Source: an uncultured Rhizobium sp.
GTDB taxonomy: Bacteria > Pseudomonadota > Alphaproteobacteria > Rhizobiales > Rhizobiaceae
NCBI GenBank assembly: GCA_945952315.1
Contig: CAMFIE010000001.1
Span: 1-64,000, forward strand
DNA: 64,000 nt
Direction of reading: 5' to 3'
This document shows, piece after piece, positions 35,609 through 46,091 of this stretch; the stretch's first letter is position 1; the number at the start of each line of letters is the position of its first letter. The notes beneath the pieces were generated by a model that was not told where the DNA came from, did no database searches, and saw nothing but the letters and a program-made list of their open reading frames with translations. Made by a program: the position numbers and the translations under genes.

Positions 35609-38600
35609 ATGGCACGCACGCCACGGCGGGTTCTGACCATCGCTCCGGGGCTTCCTTTCCTGCCCACATTGGCGCGCGCGATCTGTGAAGGCGACGTCGT
35701 TACCGATTTCCGTCTCGATCTGGACAATCCGCAGGCACTTGCAGCGGTCACGATCTATGTTCCCACCCGCCGCGCCGTGCGTGTGCTGCGCTCGGAATTC
35801 GTCTCGCTTCTCGGTGGCCGTTCCGCAATCCTGCCGCTGATCCGTCCCCTTGGCGAGACGGATGACGATTCGGGCTATTTCGATCCGGCCTCGCCGGAAA
35901 CGCTCGATCTTGCCGAACCGCTGCCCTCGACGGCGCGGCTGCTTGAACTGGCGCGACTCATCCTCGCCTGGCGCAACACGCTGCCGGCGGCGGTAAGCGC
36001 CATGCATCCGGATTCACCCCTTGCCGCACCGGCCAGCCCCGCTGATGCGGTCTGGCTCGCAAAGGATCTTTCGGATCTGATCGATTCGCTGGAAACCGAG
36101 GAAAAGGACTGGGAGGACCTTCGGGCACTCAAGACCGCGGATTATTCCGCCTGGTGGCAGTTGACCGCAGAGTTCCTTAAAATCGCCAGCCACTTCTGGC
36201 CAGAACGGCTGGAGGAACTGAAAGCCTCGTCCGCCGCCCGGCATCGCAATGCGGTGTTGCGCATCGAGGCGCGACGGCTTGCGGCACTCGATGGGTTAAA
36301 CCGGGATCCCGTGATCGTTGCCGGTTCCACCGGATCGGTTCCCGCGACAGCAGAGCTCATTGCAACCGTGGCTTCCCTTCCGCAGGGCGCTATCGTCCTG
36401 CCGGGCCTCGACCTGGAGATGGATGACTTTGACTGGGCAGAAATCTGCCCGGCCGATATCGATCAGGTTTTTCCGGACCCGGCACGCCGCAGCCATTCGC
36501 AATATGGCCTTCATCACCTGCTGAGGAAGCTCGGGATGGAGCGGAGGGAGGTTATTCCGCTTGGCCATGTGCCGGAGGTTTTGCAGCTACGCCAACGGGT
36601 GCTTTCAAAGGCCCTGGCGCCGAGCGAGGCAACGAGCCGCTGGAATGGCTGGCGGGCGCAGTTTAAGCCGGAGCGCTTTGACGCGGCTTTCGCCGATGTG
36701 GCGCTGATCGAAGCGGCAAACGAGCGGGAAGAGGCAACGTCCATCGCGATCGCGCTGCGGCTGGCGCTGGAAAAGCCCGGACGCGATGGTGAAGCAAAGG
36801 CCGCGCTGATTACGCCCGATCGCGCCCTTGCGCGTCGGGTCAAGGCGGAACTCGCCCGCTTCGGGATCGAGGCGGATGATACGGCTGGCACGCCCCTGAT
36901 GGCGACGCCGCAAGGCACCCTGACACGCTTGGTGCTCGAAGTCGCGCTCCGGCCCGGTGATCCTGTGGCCCTGATCTCGCTTCTAAAGCATCCGCTTGCC
37001 CGCTTTGATCTCGAACCCGACGATCTCGAGCCAGCCGTTGCAGCGCTTGAGCTTCTGGCGCTGCGGGGCGGCACCGGCTCGCTGGATCCGGTCGATCTTT
37101 CGGGCTTGCTGCGGCGCATGCTGGATGCAGCCACCAAAGATCATCACAGCCCGCAATGGCGCAGATCCCTCCAGGCGGAAGCGCCGCTTCGGGCCGAAGC
37201 GCTCAGCCTTGCTGTCGAAAAGGCGCTGAAGCCACTCACGGATTTTCTTTTCGAGGAAGCCGACCCTTCGTTCCCGCGCCGCAGGCAGGCGCTCGCACAC
37301 TGGGCGGAGCAGACCGGCCGGGCGCTTGAAAACGTCGCCCGCTGCCCGAAGGAAGCGCTCGGGCCGCTGTGGTCCGGTGAAGCAGGTGATTGTCTGGCCC
37401 GGCTCCTCACCTCAATTATCGAGACCAACGGGATCATCGAAGCCGACGGACCGCAATGGATCGATATCATGAACGCCTTCATGAGTGGCGAGGCGGTGAA
37501 ACCTCGGGCCATGAGCCATCCGCGCGTCTTCATTTTCGGCACGCTGGAAGCCCGTCTGCAAAGCGTCGACACACTGGTGCTTGGCGGTCTTAACGAAGGC
37601 GTCTGGCCAAGTCAGCCAGCCGGCAACCCGTTTCTGTCACGGATGATGAAAGCCGGCATCGGACTGGAGCCGCCGGAGCGGCGGACCGGTCAGCATGCGC
37701 ATGATTTCGAAATGGCCAACGGGACCCTGTCGCTGATCTATTCCCGCTCTGCGCGTCAGGGGTCTGCGCCTGCCGTCCCCTCACGCTGGCTACAACGGCT
37801 TCTGGCGCTTGGCGGATCGGATTTTGCGCAGCAATTACGCAAGCGCGGTGCCCTCTATTGCCATTGGGCAAGGCTTGTCGACCGCGATGACGCGCAACCA
37901 CCGGCGCGCAGACCAGCACCAAAGCCGCCTGCTACCCTTCAACCGGTCAAATACTCCTTCAGCGAAGTCGGAAGACTGCGCCGGGATCCCTATGCGATCT
38001 ATGCACGGCGCATCCTGAAGCTTGATCCGCTGGAGGGTTTCATCACCGATCCTGGCCTTGCCGAGCGTGGATCACTTTATCACCGGATCGTCGATCGCTT
38101 CATCAAGGAAGGTCATGTGGCAGGCTCCCAGGCGGCAAAGACGGCGATGGCGGATATCATTCGCACCGAATTTGACGCGGAAAGTCTGCCGCCGCATGTG
38201 GACGCGGTCTGGCGACCCCGTTTTGCCGAGGTGGCGCGGGAATTCCTGAAATGGCAGGAGGAGCGGCAGGGCGTGATCGAAAGAAGCCTGACCGAAGTGG
38301 GAGCGCGGCTGGATCTGCCTGCGCTCGGGCTTTCGATCACCGGGATAGCTGACCGCATCGACCTCAAAGCCAATGGGCGAGCCGATATCATCGACTACAA
38401 GACGGGTTCGAGCCCGTCGGCGGCACAGGCCAGAAGCCTTCTCGATCCGCAACTGCCGCTTGAGGCGGCAGCGCTTGGTGCCGGAGCCTTCAAGACTGTG
38501 GGTCCCCGACAAACGGACGATCTTCTCTATGTCCGGCTGAGGCCTGGCCACCGCTTTTCTTCGGATGTCGTGAACAACGAAACCCGAAAGGCAAGCGCAA

Positions 38601-38809
38601 CGGTGCAGCCAAAATCGGCGATGGATCTCGCTGAAGATGCGCTTAGCGAACTGTCCCGATTCGTTGCCGTCCTGCGCAGCGGCGAACAGGGTTTCATGTC
38701 GCGGCTCATTCCGGCAAGCGCGCGGGATTTTGGTGGCGAGTTCGACCATCTGGCTCGCGTCGCAGAATGGGCGAGCGCCGAAAACAGCGAGGAGGCGGAA
38801 GATGTCTGA
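35609..38809 (+). CDS. addB: Double-strand break repair protein AddB
   Basis: This 1066-residue subunit of the AddAB helicase-nuclease processes DNA ends for recombination, the counterpart of RecBCD. The N-terminal half is an inactivated helicase-like fold and the C terminus holds a RecB-family nuclease with IIDYKTGSSPS as the Asp-x-Lys catalytic motif. AGGAG precedes the ATG three bases after murU. The stop overlaps the addA start by eight bases. Alphaproteobacterial AddB differs strongly from the Bacillus form, so identity rests on pairing with addA plus the nuclease motif and length. Confidence 0.93.
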   Translation: MARTPRRVLTIAPGLPFLPTLARAICEGDVVTDFRLDLDNPQALAAVTIYVPTRRAVRVLRSEFVSLLGGRSAILPLIRPLGETDDDSGYFDPASPETLDLAEPLPSTARLLELARLILAWRNTLPAAVSAMHPDSPLAAPASPADAVWLAKDLSDLIDSLETEEKDWEDLRALKTADYSAWWQLTAEFLKIASHFWPERLEELKASSAARHRNAVLRIEARRLAALDGLNRDPVIVAGSTGSVPATAELIATVASLPQGAIVLPGLDLEMDDFDWAEICPADIDQVFPDPARRSHSQYGLHHLLRKLGMERREVIPLGHVPEVLQLRQRVLSKALAPSEATSRWNGWRAQFKPERFDAAFADVALIEAANEREEATSIAIALRLALEKPGRDGEAKAALITPDRALARRVKAELARFGIEADDTAGTPLMATPQGTLTRLVLEVALRPGDPVALISLLKHPLARFDLEPDDLEPAVAALELLALRGGTGSLDPVDLSGLLRRMLDAATKDHHSPQWRRSLQAEAPLRAEALSLAVEKALKPLTDFLFEEADPSFPRRRQALAHWAEQTGRALENVARCPKEALGPLWSGEAGDCLARLLTSIIETNGIIEADGPQWIDIMNAFMSGEAVKPRAMSHPRVFIFGTLEARLQSVDTLVLGGLNEGVWPSQPAGNPFLSRMMKAGIGLEPPERRTGQHAHDFEMANGTLSLIYSRSARQGSAPAVPSRWLQRLLALGGSDFAQQLRKRGALYCHWARLVDRDDAQPPARRPAPKPPATLQPVKYSFSEVGRLRRDPYAIYARRILKLDPLEGFITDPGLAERGSLYHRIVDRFIKEGHVAGSQAAKTAMADIIRTEFDAESLPPHVDAVWRPRFAEVAREFLKWQEERQGVIERSLTEVGARLDLPALGLSITGIADRIDLKANGRADIIDYKTGSSPSAAQARSLLDPQLPLEAAALGAGAFKTVGPRQTDDLLYVRLRPGHRFSSDVVNNETRKASATVQPKSAMDLAEDALSELSRFVAVLRSGEQGFMSRLIPASARDFGGEFDHLARVAEWASAENSEEAEDV

Positions 38810-41800
38810 GGAAGCCGCCCTGCCAAAACTTGAAACGCCCGAACAATGGATCGGCTGGACCACGCGGCAGCAATCCATCGCCTCCGATCCGGAACGCTCC
38901 GCCTGGGTGTCGGCCAATGCGGGCTCAGGCAAGACCCATGTTCTGACACAAAGGGTGATGCGGCTGCTGCTTGCCGGGGTCAGGCCCTCGGCAATCCTCT
39001 GCCTGACGTATACCAAGGCCGCCGCATCGGAAATGTCGAACCGCGTTTTCGAGCGCCTTTCGCAATGGGCGACCATAAGTGACGAAGACCTGTCACAGCG
39101 GCTGCGCGAAATTGAAGATCGTGAGCCGGATTCTTTCAGACTGGCAGAAGCGCGGCGCCTGTTTGCGCGCGCGCTCGAAACGCCTGGCGGCCTGAAAATC
39201 CAGACGATTCATGCCTTCTGCGAGGCGCTGCTGCACCAGTTTCCGCTGGAGGCCAATGTTGCCGGGCACTTCTCGGTGCTGGACGACCGCTCTGCCGCAG
39301 CGCTTCTTGCCGATGCCCGGCGCAATCTGTTGACCGCCACCACTTCCGAGCGGGATCGCGGCCTTGCCGATGCTTTTGCCGACGTTTTGTCGCTGGCCGA
39401 CGATACCGGCCTTGAAGCGCTGCTCGAAAGCGTGGTTCAAAACCGCAACGCGCTGCGTCGCTTTCTGAAGGAGGCCTGGCAATCGGATGGACCGGAAGCG
39501 CAGCTGAGACGCGCGCTCGGCTTGAAGCCGGACGAAACCGCGGAAAGCATCGCCTGTTCGGCCTGGCCAATGCCCGGACTTTCCGGTCCCATGCTGGATG
39601 CCTATCTGGAGAGTGCCGACCGGCTGGGCGGGTCAAATGCCATAACCGCCGCACAAAAACTGCGTCAGGCGATATCGGCTGACGATGCGCTGGATCGGTT
39701 CGGCCACCTGCAGGACCTGTTCCTCACCCAGTCAGGCACGCCCCGCGCCGAAGGCGGTTTCTTCACCAAGAAGATGCTGGAGGCCATTCCCGGTCTCGAT
39801 CTCGCCGTGCTTCAGGCCCGAGACCATTTGATCGCGGTGATCGATCGACAGAAGATTGCGGCCATGCTTGAGGCGACGATGGCGGCGCTGATGCTTGCCG
39901 AACGGCTGGAGCAGGATTACGAGGCGCTGAAACAGCAGCGGGCCTGTCTTGATTTCGAGGACCTTATCCTTCGCACTGCTGATCTGCTCACCCGCTCGGA
40001 CGCAGCTCCCTGGGTCCACTACAAGCTTGATCAGGGGATCGATCATATTCTGGTGGACGAAGCCCAGGACACGAGCCCCGAACAGTGGCGGATCGTCAAT
40101 TCCCTGACCGGGGACTTTTTTTCCGGCCAGTCTGCGCGAGCGGTAAAACGGACGCTGTTTGTGGTCGGTGACGAGAAGCAGTCGATCTATTCTTTTCAGG
40201 GTGCCCGGCCTGAACGTTTCACGCAGGAAAGGCGTAGCCTGCAGAGGCGTATCTCCGATCCGGATCACTATGCCTATATCCGCCTTCCCCTCTCCTTCCG
40301 TTCCACCGAATCAGTGCTTGCGGCCGTGGATCAGGTCTTTTCACTGTCGGACAATGCCCGCGGCCTGAGCAGCGAAGGGGAAGCTGTCCAGCATCAATCT
40401 TCCCGAATTGGCCATCCCGGACAGGTGGATTTCTGGGAAATGATCGCCGCGGAACCGAACCCGCCCGCAGAAGACTGGACGGCCCCTTTTGACCGCACAC
40501 CGGAAAGTGCGCCAGCCGCCGTACTGGCCCGCCGGATTGCCCATCAGATCGAGCTGCTGCTGCAAACCGGCACCGTGATCGAGGACAAGAAGCGTCGGCC
40601 AATCACACCGGGCGACATTCTCGTGCTGGTGCGCAAGCGCGACGGTTTCGTCAATGCGCTGAACCGTGCCCTGAAGCAACGCCATGCCATTCCGGTCGCA
40701 GGTGCAGACCGGCTTCGCCTCACCAACCATATCGCCGTGCAGGATCTGATCGCGCTTGGTCGCTTCGTGGTTCTTCCGGCCGATGACCTTTCCCTGGCAG
40801 CGCTCTTCAAGAGCCCACTTCTGAACCTCAGCGAAGAGGACCTTTTCGAGATTGCGGCCAATCGACCGGAAGGCGTGACTGTCTGGCAGCATTTTCAGGC
40901 CTGCTCCGAAGAAAAGGCGCGCTATGCTGCGGCTGTCGATAGGCTTCAGACGTTCCGCGCCCTTGCCCGCAGGCTCAGCGTTCATGATTTTTATGCTCGC
41001 GTGCTCGGCCCGCTGGGCGGGCGACGGCAGTTTCTCGCGCGGCTCGGCAGTGAGGTCAGCGATATTCTCGACGAGTTTTCAAGCTTTGCCCTGATGCATG
41101 AAGAGAGCGGCCTGCCCGGGCTCTCGGCCTTTCTCGCAACGCTCGAGAGCGAGGCACCGGAAGTCAAGCGCGAGCAGGACAAGGGCCGTGGCGAAGTGCG
41201 GATCATGACCGTGCACGCCGCAAAGGGTCTTGAAGCCCCGGTGGTCTTTCTTGTCGATGGCGGATCGCGGCCATTCGAAAGCCAGCACCTGCCGAAATTC
41301 CGCCTGCTGGAACGGGAGGGGCAGATCCTGCCGGTCTGGGTACCGGGCAAGGCCGTCGAAAACAGCATCACCCTTCGCGATGCTGAACGGGTGCGTCAGG
41401 CCGCTGAAGAGGAATATCGACGCCTTCTCTATGTGGGTATGACCCGGGCCGCCGATCATCTGATTGTCTGCGGCTACCGCGGGGTGCGGGCGGTTCCGGA
41501 AAGCTGGCACAGCCTGATCCGCCATGCCTTTGAGGCTGCCGAAGCCCATCTCGCGCCTTCCCGGTTCGAAAGCCCCGACGGTTCCTGGGAAGGCTATCGC
41601 TGGACAGTCGAAGACCGGATCGGCAGGGATTTCGACACGCTGATCAAGGAAAAGGATGAGGTGCTTTCCGAACCGCTTCCGGAGGCACTTTCAAAGCCTT
41701 TGCCGCCAGACCCTTGGCTGCCGCGTCCGCTTTCGCCATCGGAGGCCGGGCTCATTGTCGACGATGAAGCAGAAGATCTTCTGGTCCGCTCGCCGCTTTT

Positions 41801-42344
41801 TGACCAAAAGACAAAGGCCGGACGCGCCGCCGAACGGGGTCGCCTGACCCACCGGATGCTTCAGATCCTGCCGGATTTCCCTCACGCAGATCGCCGCGCG
41901 GCAGCGGCACGCTATCTTTCCCGTGCTGCCCGCTTCTGGACCGCAGAGGAGCGTGAAACGCAACTTGAAACCGTCATGAGGCTTCTGGAGGATCCGGCAC
42001 TTGCAGCCGTTTTTGGTGACGGTTCGCGGGGTGAAGTGGCCCTCATGGGCACACTCAGGCTGGGTCCGCGTGACTACGCAATCTCCGGTCGGATTGATCG
42101 CTTGGCGGTCGGTCCGGATGCAGTTCTGCTGGTCGACTACAAGACCAATCGCATGCCGCCCGCCGAGCATAAGCTCATTCCGCTCGCGCACAGAGCGCAG
42201 CTTGCGATCTATCGCGAGATTCTCAAACCGCTCTATCCCGGACGCCCGGTGCTCGCCTGGCTGATCTATACGGAAACCGGAAAAGTCATGGCTCTTGATG
42301 ACGGGTTGCTGGCGGACAGTCTTGCCGAAATCACGCCAAAGTGA
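38802..42344 (+). CDS. addA: Double-strand break repair helicase AddA
   Basis: This 1180-residue UvrD-type helicase plus nuclease is the motor of AddAB. Walker A is NAGSGKTH at 39-46, motif Ia region ILCLTYTKAAA, Walker B LVDEAQDTS, motif III VGDEKQSIYSFQGA, motif V TVHAAKGLEAP, motif VI YVGMTRAADHL. A second nuclease active site, LLVDYKTNRMP, is near the C terminus. ATG 38802 with GGAGGCGG upstream starts the homology; the open frame further upstream lies over addB and is rejected. Confidence 0.97.
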   Translation: MSEEAALPKLETPEQWIGWTTRQQSIASDPERSAWVSANAGSGKTHVLTQRVMRLLLAGVRPSAILCLTYTKAAASEMSNRVFERLSQWATISDEDLSQRLREIEDREPDSFRLAEARRLFARALETPGGLKIQTIHAFCEALLHQFPLEANVAGHFSVLDDRSAAALLADARRNLLTATTSERDRGLADAFADVLSLADDTGLEALLESVVQNRNALRRFLKEAWQSDGPEAQLRRALGLKPDETAESIACSAWPMPGLSGPMLDAYLESADRLGGSNAITAAQKLRQAISADDALDRFGHLQDLFLTQSGTPRAEGGFFTKKMLEAIPGLDLAVLQARDHLIAVIDRQKIAAMLEATMAALMLAERLEQDYEALKQQRACLDFEDLILRTADLLTRSDAAPWVHYKLDQGIDHILVDEAQDTSPEQWRIVNSLTGDFFSGQSARAVKRTLFVVGDEKQSIYSFQGARPERFTQERRSLQRRISDPDHYAYIRLPLSFRSTESVLAAVDQVFSLSDNARGLSSEGEAVQHQSSRIGHPGQVDFWEMIAAEPNPPAEDWTAPFDRTPESAPAAVLARRIAHQIELLLQTGTVIEDKKRRPITPGDILVLVRKRDGFVNALNRALKQRHAIPVAGADRLRLTNHIAVQDLIALGRFVVLPADDLSLAALFKSPLLNLSEEDLFEIAANRPEGVTVWQHFQACSEEKARYAAAVDRLQTFRALARRLSVHDFYARVLGPLGGRRQFLARLGSEVSDILDEFSSFALMHEESGLPGLSAFLATLESEAPEVKREQDKGRGEVRIMTVHAAKGLEAPVVFLVDGGSRPFESQHLPKFRLLEREGQILPVWVPGKAVENSITLRDAERVRQAAEEEYRRLLYVGMTRAADHLIVCGYRGVRAVPESWHSLIRHAFEAAEAHLAPSRFESPDGSWEGYRWTVEDRIGRDFDTLIKEKDEVLSEPLPEALSKPLPPDPWLPRPLSPSEAGLIVDDEAEDLLVRSPLFDQKTKAGRAAERGRLTHRMLQILPDFPHADRRAAAARYLSRAARFWTAEERETQLETVMRLLEDPALAAVFGDGSRGEVALMGTLRLGPRDYAISGRIDRLAVGPDAVLLVDYKTNRMPPAEHKLIPLAHRAQLAIYREILKPLYPGRPVLAWLIYTETGKVMALDDGLLADSLAEITPK

Positions 42345-42429
42345 GATAGGACGGCAGACAAGAGGTTGAAATAGTGCGCCGGAGCGCTCACATGTCTTTC
42401 AACACCTCATTCATTCAAGGAGCATTTCG

Positions 42430-42750
42430 ATGGCAACCGTGAAAGTAGACAATGCCAATTTCCAGGCCGAGGTCCTGAACGCCGCCGAACCGGTGGTGGT
42501 GGATTTCTGGGCTGAATGGTGCGGCCCCTGCAAGATGATCGGCCCGAGCCTTGAAGAACTTTCGAACGAATTTGCGGGCAAGGTGAAGATCGCAAAGATC
42601 AATGTGGACGAAAATCCGGAACTGGCAGCCCAGTTCGGTGTTCGCTCGATCCCGATGCTTGCCATGTTCAAGGGCGGCCAGGTAGCAGATGTGAAGGTCG
42701 GTGCTTCGCCGAAGAATGCGCTGAGCGCATGGATTTCCAGCGCTGCCTGA
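42430..42750 (+). CDS. trxA: Thioredoxin
   Basis: This 106-residue cytoplasmic disulfide reductase has the classic active site WCGPCK with Cys31 and Cys34 and the cis-proline loop [15 protein letters not shown] lies eight bases before the ATG. It follows addA by 85 bases and is ended by a hairpin terminator that overlaps the convergent folC stop codon. Confidence 0.98.
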   Translation: MATVKVDNANFQAEVLNAAEPVVVDFWAEWCGPCKMIGPSLEELSNEFAGKVKIAKINVDENPELAAQFGVRSIPMLAMFKGGQVADVKVGASPKNALSAWISSAA

Positions 42751-42818
42751 TCAGGCGCCTGAAATATCCGTCAAAACCGTGTCTGGACAGGTACTCCGTT
42801 CGGATAGACGACAACAGG

Positions 42819-42847
42819 AAACGTCCGGTCAATGCCCGGGCGTTTTT
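42819..42847 (+). terminator. Rho-independent terminator of trxA
   Basis: AAACG-T-CCGG pairs with CCGG-G-CGTTT (one G-U pair) around a seven-base loop and is followed by T residues up to 42847. The last base is shared with the stop codon of folC on the other strand. Confidence 0.75.
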
Positions 42848-44190
42848 CATTTGGGCGGCGTGCCATTTTCCTGAAGCACATCACCTGCCAGATAGAGCGA
42901 GCCACCGATCAGAATGCGCGGGGCCGCTTCTCCCGGCTTCAGATCGGCCGCAATGGCCACAAGTGCCTCACGCACGCCGGAAACAGCCGACGCTTCCAGA
43001 CCCGCCTCGCCTGCATAGACTGCAAGTGCCACCGGATCGATCGCGGCATCGGAATTGATGATCGGAACGGTGAAAACCCGGCGTGCCAGATCCTTGAAGG
43101 CTGCAAAATAGCCGACCGGTTCCTTCGTATTGATCATGCCGATGACGAGATAAAGCGGCCTTGAGGTGCGCTCCTCAAAACCGGCCATTGCCTCGGCAAT
43201 CACTTCACCGGCGCCCGGATTATGCCCGCCATCCAGCCAGATTTCGGAACCACGCGGAGCCAGGTCGACAAGATGGCCTTCGTTCAGCCGCTGCAGGCGT
43301 CCTGCCCATTCGACCGACTGCATGGCTTTTTCCATCATGGCCTCGGTGACGTCGAACCCGGCGGCACGCACTGCCCGGATTGCGGCGGCCGCATTGCCGT
43401 ATTGATGACGGCCGGGAAGCCGCGGCAGCGGAATGTCTGAAAGACCATTTTCGTCCTGATAGATCAGGCGGCCCATTTCCTCATAAGCCAGAAAATCCTG
43501 ACCGAAGACCGAGAGCGGGCAACCGAGACGCTCCGCAGTCTCGATCAGCACATCACGTGCAGCCTCGAATTCCTGATGACCGATCACGACCGGCTGGCCG
43601 CGCTTCATGATACCTGCCTTTTCAGCCGCAATCAGTTCCACGCGATCACCAAGATAAGCGGTATGATCCAGCGAAATCGGCATGATCACCGAAACGGCGG
43701 GCTTCGGGATGACATTGGTGGCGTCGAATCGCCCGCCAAGGCCCACCTCGATGATGGCAACATCCGCAGGCTGTTCCGAAAACAGCACGAAGGTCACGGC
43801 GGTGAGGATTTCGAAAACGGTGATCTTTTCGCCACCATTGGCCTCGGCCACCCGGCGAAGCGCATCGGCGAACATCGCATCTTCGACAAGCCGACCCGGC
43901 CCACCCTTGACGCCGATCCGATAGCGCTCGTTCCAGTTGACGAGATGGGGCGAGATATGAACATGGACGGAGAGACCCGCTGCCTCGAGAAGCGCGCGTG
44001 AAAAGGCAACCACCGACCCCTTGCCATTGGTGCCTGCCACATGAATGACCGGCGGCAGACGCAGATGCGGATTTCCGAGCCGTTCCAGAAGCCGCGTGAT
44101 GCGCTCCAGCGAAAGATCAAACCCCTTCGGATGGAGGGTCATCAGCTCTTCGATGATCTGGGCCGAAAGACTGGTTGCAGGTTCAGACAT
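42847..44190 (-). CDS. folC: Folylpolyglutamate synthase / dihydrofolate synthase
   Basis: This 447-residue Mur-ligase-fold enzyme adds glutamate to dihydropteroate and to folates. The ATP loop is HVAGTNGKGS near residue 50, followed by SPHLVNWNERYRI, the folate-binding and omega-loop region, and MPISLDHTAYLGD with the metal-binding residues. It is the last gene of the trpF-trpB-trpA-accD-folC run, as in other Rhizobiaceae. GGTGAG precedes the ATG. Confidence 0.96.
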   Translation of the reverse strand: MSEPATSLSAQIIEELMTLHPKGFDLSLERITRLLERLGNPHLRLPPVIHVAGTNGKGSVVAFSRALLEAAGLSVHVHISPHLVNWNERYRIGVKGGPGRLVEDAMFADALRRVAEANGGEKITVFEILTAVTFVLFSEQPADVAIIEVGLGGRFDATNVIPKPAVSVIMPISLDHTAYLGDRVELIAAEKAGIMKRGQPVVIGHQEFEAARDVLIETAERLGCPLSVFGQDFLAYEEMGRLIYQDENGLSDIPLPRLPGRHQYGNAAAAIRAVRAAGFDVTEAMMEKAMQSVEWAGRLQRLNEGHLVDLAPRGSEIWLDGGHNPGAGEVIAEAMAGFEERTSRPLYLVIGMINTKEPVGYFAAFKDLARRVFTVPIINSDAAIDPVALAVYAGEAGLEASAVSGVREALVAIAADLKPGEAAPRILIGGSLYLAGDVLQENGTPPK

Positions 44191-44220
44191 GGGCTCTCAC
44201 CAGAATGGGTCAGAAACAGA

Positions 44221-44264
44221 AAAGGCCGGACCTGGCCCGCAAGATGCGCGCCATCCCGGCCTTT
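44221..44264 (-). terminator. Possible terminator or hairpin between accD and folC
   Basis: AAAGGCCGG and CCGGCCTTT are exact complements 26 bases apart, with a smaller inner GC stem, and on the minus strand four T follow. It may partly end transcription after accD; the loop is longer than usual, so readthrough into folC is likely. Confidence 0.4.
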
Positions 44265-44277
44265 CAGTGTGCGTTTA

Positions 44278-45174
44278 TCAGACGGCGGCCGCTGTCGGCA
44301 CAACGCCATTGGCTGTCTGGTTTGCAGGCTTTTTCATCAGGATTTTAAGCGTGCGTGCCAGCGTTTCCGGCAGATCATGGCGCTTCACCACCATGTCGAC
44401 CATGCCGTGCTCTAGCAGATATTCCGAGGTCTGGAAGCCTTCCGGCAGCTTTTCGCGGATCGTCTGCTCGATCACGCGCTTTCCGGCAAAACAGATTTCC
44501 GCGCCGGGTTCAGCCATATGCAGATCACCCAGCATGGCATAGGATGCGGTGACGCCGCCCGTGGTCGGGTTGGTCAGAACCACGATGTAAGGCAGGCCCG
44601 CCTCCTTCAGCATGTTGACGGCAACGGTCGTGCGCGGCAGCTGCATCAAAGACAGGATACCTTCCTGCATGCGCGCACCGCCAGAAGCCGGGAACATGAC
44701 CAGCGGGCATTTTTCCGCAATCGCCCGTTCGAAGGCTTTCACGATCGCTTCGCCAGCCGCAATACCAAGCGAACCGCCCATGAAATTGAATTCATGCACC
44801 ACGGCCACGAGTTTCAGACCCTGCACCCGGCCAAGACCGGCAAGGATCGTGTCTTCCTGTTCGGTTTTTGCGCGGCTGTCTTTCAGACGATCAGAATATT
44901 TCTTGGAATCGCGGAATTTCAGCGGATCCTGAGCCACTTTCGGCTGTGTCAGCGCCTCGTAAACGCCACCATCAAACAAATCCTTGAGGCGGGCCTTGGC
45001 GGGCATCTTCATATGATAGCCGGAGGCCGGGATGACCCACTTGTTTTCCTCAAGGTCCTTGTGAAAGACCATTTCGCCCGTTTCCGGGCACTTGATCCAG
45101 AGATTTTCCGGAACGTCGCGGCGACCGAGCATCGAGTTGATCCGCGGGCGGACGTAGTTGGTAATCCAGTTCAA
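44278..45174 (-). CDS. accD: Acetyl-CoA carboxylase carboxyltransferase subunit beta
   Basis: This 298-residue subunit moves the carboxyl group from biotin to acetyl-CoA with AccA, the first step of fatty-acid synthesis. The crotonase-fold core ([42 protein letters not shown]) is intact. The zinc-ribbon region keeps only Cys29; the other three cysteines of the Escherichia protein are replaced (KCPETGEMV and VIPASGYH), so no zinc should be bound. The start codon is TTG at 45174 with GGAG nine bases upstream. It lies 73 bases after trpA. Confidence 0.95.
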   Translation of the reverse strand: MNWITNYVRPRINSMLGRRDVPENLWIKCPETGEMVFHKDLEENKWVIPASGYHMKMPAKARLKDLFDGGVYEALTQPKVAQDPLKFRDSKKYSDRLKDSRAKTEQEDTILAGLGRVQGLKLVAVVHEFNFMGGSLGIAAGEAIVKAFERAIAEKCPLVMFPASGGARMQEGILSLMQLPRTTVAVNMLKEAGLPYIVVLTNPTTGGVTASYAMLGDLHMAEPGAEICFAGKRVIEQTIREKLPEGFQTSEYLLEHGMVDMVVKRHDLPETLARTLKILMKKPANQTANGVVPTAAAV

Positions 45175-45247
45175 GATCCAGCTCCTTTATTCCGGCGCGT
45201 TCAGATCCGCGCCCATGAATGGGAAGTCAAAGTGGCTTCTGCAGCCG

Positions 45248-46087
45248 TCATTCGGCTGCAACGGGGCGCGCGGCACGGACACCGTCGGCAAGCTCGCGCA
45301 CCAGACTGGTCACAGCCTCGACCGTGCCTGTGGTCGCCTTGCCATCAGGTGTAAGACTGCCAGCCACACGATTGACGATTGCGGTTCCGACCACAACGCC
45401 ATCCGCCGAGGCACCGATCATCCGTGCATGCTCTGCGGTCTTCACACCGAAACCGACGCAGACCGGAAGCGCGGTATGGCCCTTGATGCGGGCAACCGCA
45501 CCCGAGACCAGAGACGGATCTGGCAGCGCCGACCCGGTGATACCGTTCATCGAGATATAATAGACAAAACCGGATGTGTTGCGCAGAACGGTCGGCAGGC
45601 GCTTGTCATCAGTCGTCGGTGTCGCAAGCCGGATGAAATTCAGCCCGGCTTTCACGGCCGGAAGGCAAAGCTCGTCATCCATTTCCGGCGGAAGATCAAC
45701 GACAATCAGCCCGTCGACGCCCGCATCCAGCGCATCCGCGATGAAGCGGTCGACGCCATAGATATAGATCGGGTTGTAATAGCCCATCATCACGATCGGC
45801 GTATCCGTATCGCTCTCGCGGAAGGCCTTGGCCATCGCAAGGGTCTTCGCCAGCGTCTGGCCACCGTTCAGCGCGCGCAGACCGGCAGCCTGGATCGAGG
45901 GACCGTCTGCCATCGGATCGGAAAAGGGCATGCCGAGCTCGATGACATCCGCACCGGCCCCGGGCAAGGCCTTCATGATCGCAAGCGCCGTATCGTAGTC
46001 CGGATCACCGCCCATGAAATAGGTGACGAGCGCCGGACGGCCTTCGCGTTTCAGCGCCTCGAAGCGCTTGTCCATACGGAAAGTCAT
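45248..46087 (-). CDS. trpA: Tryptophan synthase alpha subunit
   Basis: This 279-residue TIM barrel cleaves indole-3-glycerol phosphate and passes indole through the tunnel to TrpB. The catalytic glutamate is in [16 protein letters not shown] and the catalytic aspartate in [20 protein letters not shown] binds phosphate. The start MTFRMDKRF at 46087 is chosen, four bases after trpB; the longer frame to 46150 lies inside trpB. Confidence 0.97.
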   Translation of the reverse strand: MTFRMDKRFEALKREGRPALVTYFMGGDPDYDTALAIMKALPGAGADVIELGMPFSDPMADGPSIQAAGLRALNGGQTLAKTLAMAKAFRESDTDTPIVMMGYYNPIYIYGVDRFIADALDAGVDGLIVVDLPPEMDDELCLPAVKAGLNFIRLATPTTDDKRLPTVLRNTSGFVYYISMNGITGSALPDPSLVSGAVARIKGHTALPVCVGFGVKTAEHARMIGASADGVVVGTAIVNRVAGSLTPDGKATTGTVEAVTSLVRELADGVRAARPVAAE

Positions 46088-46091
46088 GATC

